Source of the DNA: Sedimentibacter saalensis
GTDB taxonomy: Bacteria > Bacillota > Clostridia > Tissierellales > Sedimentibacteraceae
NCBI RefSeq assembly: GCF_007830175.1
Contig: NZ_VLKH01000004.1
Coordinates: forward strand, 408,399 to 472,398
Reading direction: 5' to 3'
Length of the DNA stretch: 64,000 nt
Below are positions 59,276 to 64,000 of this stretch, in pieces. The position numbers and the translations under genes are program-made. Below the pieces are notes generated by a model, which was not told the origin of the DNA, ran no database searches, and was given only the letters and a program-made list of their open reading frames with translations. Within the stretch, counting starts at the first letter, position 1. Each line of letters begins with the position of its first letter.

Positions 59276-59884
59276 TTAGGGCTCATTTTTTCCTTCAAAT
59301 TTTTTTGTTTTTATTTCATTAAAAATATTATTTCCTTGATTTTCATTTAATTGTATATTTGTATTCATTCCTATTAACTTCTTTAGCTGTAATATTTCGT
59401 TTATTAATAAATTGAAATCTTCTTTAGTTATTGGTTTTTTATTTTCATTTAGTTCATACCCTAATTGGCCGCTAACTTCGATTGTGGCATATTTTACATC
59501 TTCAATAGATGATATTCCGGATTGTCTTAATCGTGTTTCAAGTCTATCAACTGACATTCTAAGATTTCTTAAGTTTTTTGTATTTAATTTACCATCTTCA
59601 ATAACAATTTTTGCCTTACCAGTAGATATGGTTTCTAAAAGGTCAAACTTCATCTCTAAGTATTCAGTTATTACCATCAGTACTGTTATTATTAATCCAA
59701 CAGCTAAGGTACGTAATATATCTTTTCCAGCCACGGGCTGAATCAATAATGAACCAATTCCTACCATCACAACTACCTGAGTAATTGTCATCTGAGATAT
59801 GGATTTTCTTCCTCCTATCCTTAAAATTAATCTGCCTCCATAAAATATAATGATCGTCTGCCAAATCCAATTTAAATTATTCAT
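59276..59884 (-). CDS. DUF421 (YetF-like) membrane protein
   Basis: The 202-residue protein has three N-terminal membrane segments, with GRKSISQMTITQVVVMVGIGSLL between TM1 and TM2 and the family's soluble domain with GKAKIVIEDGKL and RMSVDRLETRLRQSGI. ATG 59884 follows AGGAG. Members occur in spore-formers and some take part in spore or germination membranes; its role here is unknown. Confidence 0.85.
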   Translation of the reverse strand: MNNLNWIWQTIIIFYGGRLILRIGGRKSISQMTITQVVVMVGIGSLLIQPVAGKDILRTLAVGLIITVLMVITEYLEMKFDLLETISTGKAKIVIEDGKLNTKNLRNLRMSVDRLETRLRQSGISSIEDVKYATIEVSGQLGYELNENKKPITKEDFNLLINEILQLKKLIGMNTNIQLNENQGNNIFNEIKTKKFEGKNEP

Positions 59885-60080
59885 TTAATCATCTCCTAAT
59901 ATTAAATTAATCTGAAATTTTGTACAAGAATATACCTTAATTATTCTACATATTTTAAAAATTATAACATGCATTACAAGTCAATTTTATCTAGTAGTTA
60001 AAAATGAATTATTCAAAGTATATTTTTGAAAATATTATTAAAAATATAAAGGTAAACAATATAACTAAAGGAGAAAATAT

Positions 60081-60440
60081 ATGGGTATTGTTACAAACAA
60101 AACTGATAAAATGCAATCTTGCATTGATGCTTGTGCTAAATGTTCTCAGGCTTGTTATGAATGTTTTAATGCTTGTTTAAATGAACCCGACTTAAATGCG
60201 AGGAAAAACTGCGTCAGTATGTTGGTAGAGTGTGCTATGATGTGTCAAATGTCAGTGGCTACTATGTCAATGAATGGACATTTTTCAAGTGAACATTGCC
60301 AGATTTGTGCTAAAATATGTGATAAATGTGCTGAAGAATGTGCAATGTTTAAAGATGATCATTGTAAAAAATGTGCAGACATTTGTCGTATGTGTGCTGA
60401 AGAATGCAGGAAAATGGCAAATATTCATTCCATGGTTTAG
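60081..60440 (+). CDS. Four-helix-bundle copper storage protein (Csp-like)
   Basis: The 119-residue protein has no signal peptide and many Cys pairs spaced for a copper-binding four-helix bundle: CIDACAKCSQACYECFNAC, CAMMCQM, CQICAKICDKCAEEC, and CKKCADICRMCAEEC. This pattern defines the cytosolic Csp3/DUF326 family, which can store many Cu(I) ions. ATG 60081 follows AAAGGAG. It stands alone, and no site of the tandem-repeat type was seen upstream. Confidence 0.9.
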   Translation: MGIVTNKTDKMQSCIDACAKCSQACYECFNACLNEPDLNARKNCVSMLVECAMMCQMSVATMSMNGHFSSEHCQICAKICDKCAEECAMFKDDHCKKCADICRMCAEECRKMANIHSMV

Positions 60441-60448
60441 TAAACATA

Positions 60449-60482
60449 GAAAAAAACTTCTGATTTTTTCAGGAGTTTTTCT
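60449..60482. terminator. Terminator between convergent csp and hydroxylase genes
   Basis: AAAAACTTCTG/CAGGAGTTTTT with a T-rich loop and A/T tails on both sides. Confidence 0.8.
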
Positions 60483-60960
60483 ATATGTTTTTAATTTTTC
60501 CTGTTAAAATTGAGTTTATGGCTTCCTTTATTTCCTGGTAGCTTGTGCACCTGCATAAATTAGATTGGAGCCACTGTTCTGTTATATATTCATCTGCATC
60601 CAAATGCTGTGTAGCTAAAGAATGACACACCATTAAAAATCCTGATGTACAAAATCCACATTGAAATCCCCATTTTTCTACAAATGCTTTTTGAATAGGT
60701 GCATTTTTAAGACCTTCAATTGTTGTTATTTTATGTCCGATCATTTCAACAGTCAAAGTCAAACAGGACTTTATAGGCCATCCATCAACAATAACAGTGC
60801 ATGCTCCACAATCTCCATTCTCACAGCCAGGCTTCGCACCTGTAAGATTTAATTCATTTCGAAGAGTATAAAGCAATGTATCAGAAGGATTCACTGCGAC
60901 TTTTCTTTTTTCATCGTTCACATCAAGTTCTATGATGCTTGTGTCTAATATTTTAAACAT
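60481..60960 (-). CDS. Molybdenum hydroxylase 2Fe-2S subunit
   Basis: This 159-residue protein is the small electron-transfer subunit of a xanthine dehydrogenase-family enzyme. It has the plant-type 2Fe-2S loop CENGDCGACTVIVDGWPIKSC and the C-terminal CGFCTSGFLM and CRCT motifs. It passes electrons from the molybdenum centre to the FAD subunit. ATG 60960 follows GAGGTG, right after the FAD gene. Confidence 0.92.
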   Translation of the reverse strand: MFKILDTSIIELDVNDEKRKVAVNPSDTLLYTLRNELNLTGAKPGCENGDCGACTVIVDGWPIKSCLTLTVEMIGHKITTIEGLKNAPIQKAFVEKWGFQCGFCTSGFLMVCHSLATQHLDADEYITEQWLQSNLCRCTSYQEIKEAINSILTGKIKNI

Positions 60961-60961
60961 A

Positions 60962-61795
60962 TTACACCTCGTTTAACATTTTAAAAGTATTTTCAAGGGT
61001 ATTTTTGAGCACAAATTTTCTATATTCTGATGATCCTTCAGCGTCATATAATATTGAAGATGATACTTGCTCAATAATTTGGCCTATTATATTTTTATGA
61101 TTTATTCCCTCATCGTTAATATAATTTTCTATTTCTTTATTTCTGAATGGATATGAATATAATCCGCTGAATGCGATTCTGATTTTATTATCCTTTTTTA
61201 GTGCTGCCACTGTCATAAGCGGATAAGCAATTTTATCGCTTTTAGTTTTTTTAACGTGAACATATGGCAGTGAAAAATATCTTTCATCTATTATTAGATT
61301 GACTAATATTTCCCCGGGTAATAGATTCAGTTTTTTATCAAATATTTGATTAAATTGAACTTCTCGCCTGCCATTTTTACCGAAAATTACAACGATGCTG
61401 TCGCAAAGCATCAGGGGAAGCGATGTTTCTTTGTATATTATTGTTCCGCACAAATTGCCTCCTATGGTTAATTTGCACTGAACTGTGTGATCGGCTATTC
61501 GTGCTGCAGTTTTGTCAAGGAGAGGAAACATTTTTGATTCGGATATCTGGCTAAGTGTTACTGCACTGCCGATGTTTAATTTATTGTCCTTCATTTCCAT
61601 AGTACAACATTCAGGAATTCCTTTAATATCAATGACAGCACTCATATGAATATTATTTGCTCTTGCCATTGTTATAATTTCAGTTCCACCGCTGTAATAC
61701 ATGGGATTCTTGCCCTGTAAACTTAGTTCATTAAATGTTTGGAAGGCTTCTTCTAATGTGTCAACCTTATAATATTCAAATTTAGTAGGTATCAT
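60962..61795 (-). CDS. Molybdenum hydroxylase FAD-binding subunit
   Basis: The 277-residue protein has the CO dehydrogenase/xanthine dehydrogenase FAD-binding form with YYSGGTEIITMAR near residue 35 and TIGGNLCGTI near residue 110. The C-terminal domain is shorter than usual, but the family fits. ATG 61795 follows GGAGG and overlaps the large-subunit end by 14 bp. Confidence 0.9.
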   Translation of the reverse strand: MIPTKFEYYKVDTLEEAFQTFNELSLQGKNPMYYSGGTEIITMARANNIHMSAVIDIKGIPECCTMEMKDNKLNIGSAVTLSQISESKMFPLLDKTAARIADHTVQCKLTIGGNLCGTIIYKETSLPLMLCDSIVVIFGKNGRREVQFNQIFDKKLNLLPGEILVNLIIDERYFSLPYVHVKKTKSDKIAYPLMTVAALKKDNKIRIAFSGLYSYPFRNKEIENYINDEGINHKNIIGQIIEQVSSSILYDAEGSSEYRKFVLKNTLENTFKMLNEV

Positions 61796-64000
61796 TTTTA
61801 CCTCCTGTTTTTTTCTTCCAAATATATTCCGGTGTTATTGGAAGTTTATCAACATCTATATCGGCTGCCAAGGATATGGCATTGCCAAGTGCACTGGGAA
61901 TTCCTATGATGCCGTGTTCTGCTATTCCCCTTGCACCATAAGGTGCTGACAAATCAGGTGTTTCTATGAAATCAACAACATATTCGGGATTTTCTCCGTA
62001 TCTCATCATCTTATATGTTCTAAAGCTTGTAGTTTGCATGATGGCATTTTCATCATATAAAAATTCTTCTCTGCTTCCTATGCCGAGCCCCATGCTCATG
62101 CCGCCCATTAAGAGACCCATTGCCGATTTTGGATTTAAGAGTTTTCCTACATCAATTACAGTTGCAGCTTTAACAAATCTATACGTATAATCGGTTTTAT
62201 CAAATTCAATTTCAACCCCTTGAGCTCCCAGTGTCCAGGTCGGACCTGCTTTACCTGTTCCAGTGGCAGGGTCGAGATGTGTAAGTCTGCTCATAACAAA
62301 ACTGCCTCTTCCAAAAATATGACCGCCCACAGTATTTCCATTGTCATATTGGAATCCATAAACTAAATCCTTAAAAGACATGTATGTTGTTGGATCTTCG
62401 TTTAAAAATACCCGCATGTTGCCAACATCTAAATCTTCCGGAGAACATTTGAGAGCAACAGCAGCAGCTTTTTTTAATTGCATGATTAAGTCCTCTGCAG
62501 CTCTTAACACTGCACTTCCAGCCATATAAGTGCTCATGCTCGCAACAGTCTTCCAATGTGTAGGGCTTGTTTGTGTGTTTACATTCATAATTACATTGAT
62601 TTTGCTTACAGGCATTTTCATTTTTTCCGCAAGAATTTGAGCCAGTGTTGTTTTTGAACCAGGACCTATTTCAACAACTCCGCAGTTTACATTTATGCTT
62701 CCGTCAGAATTAAAAGTTAACAAAACACCTGAGGATGCATCAGTAGGTGAAACAGATGTTTTCCAAAAACAACTGATGCCTTTAGTTCTGACTTTTCCAT
62801 TGTCTAGTTCAATTTTATTTCCTTCCTGCCAGTTCATGATCTGTTTAAGTTTCTCTAAACATAAAACAAGATCGCCCGTATTGCTTTTGGTGATTTTCAC
62901 CTGTGTTGGCGAAGTTGAGCCTACAGTTATTGCATTGATAACTCTTAATTGGATAGGGTCCATATTTAATTTCAATGCTAATTTATCCAACATTCTTTCT
63001 AAACAAAAAGCGTGGCTCGCATGACTAAATCCTCTAAATGATGTGGAATATGTATGATTTGTATAAATGCTCATTGCATCACATGACAAATTTTCTATAC
63101 TGTATGGTCCTGAGCAATCCACTGCAATTGCTTTTGCTAAACGTGGAGATATGTTGGAATAAGCTCCACTATCAACTAAATAAGTCATTTCCGCTGCCTT
63201 TATTTTTCCAATGTTGTCAGCTCCAAGTTTAATTTTTACTTCAGCACCCATTTTACATGGTGAAGTGGAAATATCCTCTTCACGGCTGTTTGAAATTTTT
63301 ACCGGTCTTCCATCAACAGATTTTGAAGCAAGATATGCCAATATTTCTAATTGAACATTTGCTTTACCGCCAAAAGCACCTCCTACAAGGGGTGTATTCA
63401 CAATAACTTTGCCTTCTTCCAATTTGAAATATTTGCTGATATATTGTTTTACTGTAAAAGGGGTTTGTGTTGAAGTGTCTATTAGAACTGTTCCATCCGT
63501 TAAAATTTCAGCCATTGCATTTCTTGTTTCCAAGGCAGCATGGTCTGCCTGCGGCTCAGTAAAGCTTCCTTCCACAATGATGTTGCTCTCCTGCCAGCCC
63601 TTATTCATATCACCTTTTCTTACTTTTACTATGTGAGAAATATTAGTATTTTTTTGCGGATATATATATTTAGATTCAAATTTATAATCAGCTAAATTCT
63701 CGTGAATCAATGCAGCATTTTCTTTTATTGCTTCAGAAACAGTATTTATAACAGTAAGTGGTTCGTATTCTACTTTTATTAAGTTTACTGCTCGCATTGC
63801 AGTTTGCTCGCAGTCAGCAACTACTAAAGCAACCGTCTCTCCGTAGTATCTGACTTTTTCCTTTGCAATGGGAGGCATGTCATCAATTAGTTCTCCAAAT
63901 AAAATTTCACAATCATATCCTGTTAAAACAGATTTAACTCCAGGTTCTTTTAATGCTTCGGAAACATTAATGGATTTAATTTTAGCATGGGCATATGTGC
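61782..64000 (-). CDS. Molybdenum hydroxylase large subunit, N-terminus beyond window
   Basis: The open frame continues unbroken to the right edge with THAKIKSINVSEALKEPG-like family sequence (first visible residues TYAHAKIKSI), so the ATG at 63878 is internal. The visible part has the molybdopterin motif VGGAFGGK, SFRGFSHASHAF near the middle, and the catalytic Glu region ARGIAEHGIIG. Substrate type is not decided: it may be xanthine, nicotinate, purine or an aromatic CoA ester. The subunit order is large, FAD, 2Fe-2S. Confidence 0.92.
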   Translation of the reverse strand, partial: TYAHAKIKSINVSEALKEPGVKSVLTGYDCEILFGELIDDMPPIAKEKVRYYGETVALVVADCEQTAMRAVNLIKVEYEPLTVINTVSEAIKENAALIHENLADYKFESKYIYPQKNTNISHIVKVRKGDMNKGWQESNIIVEGSFTEPQADHAALETRNAMAEILTDGTVLIDTSTQTPFTVKQYISKYFKLEEGKVIVNTPLVGGAFGGKANVQLEILAYLASKSVDGRPVKISNSREEDISTSPCKMGAEVKIKLGADNIGKIKAAEMTYLVDSGAYSNISPRLAKAIAVDCSGPYSIENLSCDAMSIYTNHTYSTSFRGFSHASHAFCLERMLDKLALKLNMDPIQLRVINAITVGSTSPTQVKITKSNTGDLVLCLEKLKQIMNWQEGNKIELDNGKVRTKGISCFWKTSVSPTDASSGVLLTFNSDGSINVNCGVVEIGPGSKTTLAQILAEKMKMPVSKINVIMNVNTQTSPTHWKTVASMSTYMAGSAVLRAAEDLIMQLKKAAAVALKCSPEDLDVGNMRVFLNEDPTTYMSFKDLVYGFQYDNGNTVGGHIFGRGSFVMSRLTHLDPATGTGKAGPTWTLGAQGVEIEFDKTDYTYRFVKAATVIDVGKLLNPKSAMGLLMGGMSMGLGIGSREEFLYDENAIMQTTSFRTYKMMRYGENPEYVVDFIETPDLSAPYGARGIAEHGIIGIPSALGNAISLAADIDVDKLPITPEYIWKKKTGGKNDTY

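Noticed and set aside
1..64000. Integrated phage, conjugative element, defence island or CRISPR
   Set aside because: No integrase, transposase, phage structural gene, Cas gene or regularly spaced repeat array was found.

Overview
The window is AT-rich DNA with strong GGAGG-type ribosome binding sites. It reads as a strictly anaerobic, spore-forming member of the Firmicutes (Clostridia/Tissierellia; a Sedimentibacter-like organism is possible but unproven). The signs are a YtrH/YtrI sporulation pair, an [FeFe]-hydrogenase-like protein, a NusG-II protein, citrate fermentation genes, sigma-54 control of a catabolic operon and many two-component systems. No tRNA, rRNA, CRISPR array, phage or complete insertion sequence was seen.

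Layout. 1-1279: a PAS-GGDEF protein cut by the left edge. 1.5-9.2 kb: a sigma-54 regulon made of a PrpR-N-type activator, a DASS carboxylate transporter, two nearly identical class III CoA-transferases and an HMG-CoA-lyase-family enzyme. It has two textbook -24/-12 promoters and a shared upstream motif, and is interrupted by a 207-bp palindromic repeat element. 9.3-11.8 kb: [FeFe]-hydrogenase-like protein and a membrane GGDEF protein. 11.9-13.9 kb: a radical-SAM/DUF4130 DNA-repair pair behind a LexA box. 14-15.9 kb: ECF sigma and putative anti-sigma. 16-20.8 kb: aldo/keto reductase with a two-component system whose sensor has a Met/Gly-rich loop, a divergent secreted DUF2680 protein and a Crp/Fnr regulator. 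21-26 kb: AGCS symporter and a VTC/DUF4956/carbohydrate-binding lipoprotein operon. 26-34.8 kb: citrate utilisation (citC, citF, citE, citD, a 2-hydroxycarboxylate transporter, malic enzyme, CitA/CitB-type sensors). 34.8-39.6 kb: small regulators, ytrHI and an unusual GAF-histidine kinase. 39.8-45.9 kb: a DUF2318 plus HMA/SafE/cupredoxin operon, then a polyamine ABC transporter with a permease-binding-protein fusion. 46-52.3 kb: a two-component system with small metal-protein genes and two candidate small RNAs. 52.4-60.4 kb: MFS/HTH pair, chemotaxis receptor, M6 protease, DUF421 protein and a Csp copper-storage protein. 60.5-64 kb: a three-subunit molybdenum hydroxylase running off the right edge.

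Main discovery. Six promoters carry the same structure: two tandem 11-bp copies of a TTCTCCATAAT-like element, exactly 7 nt, then a -10 box. They lie before (a) the DUF2318/HMA-SafE-cupredoxin operon, (b) a 76-nt candidate RNA at 45969, (c) the LDCC/DUF2933-like small metal-protein operon, (d) the OmpR-type regulator gene at 50128-50817 itself, (e) an 84-nt candidate RNA at 50989 and (f) the NusG-II gene. Four of the six surround the two-component genes at 48771-50817, so that system is the likely controller. The two RNAs are homologous. Each has a 5' hairpin, an exposed C-rich anti-Shine-Dalgarno stretch and a U-tailed terminator, the same plan as the CiaRH-controlled csRNAs of streptococci. 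This looks like an independent metal- or envelope-responsive sensor, metal-protein and regulatory-RNA circuit.

Other points of interest are a predicted sigma-54-controlled citramalate (or related 3-hydroxy acid) pathway, an SOS-controlled radical-SAM repair pair, a PotC-PotD fusion with an internal start signal, and an AcoR-type sensor domain joined to a histidine kinase.
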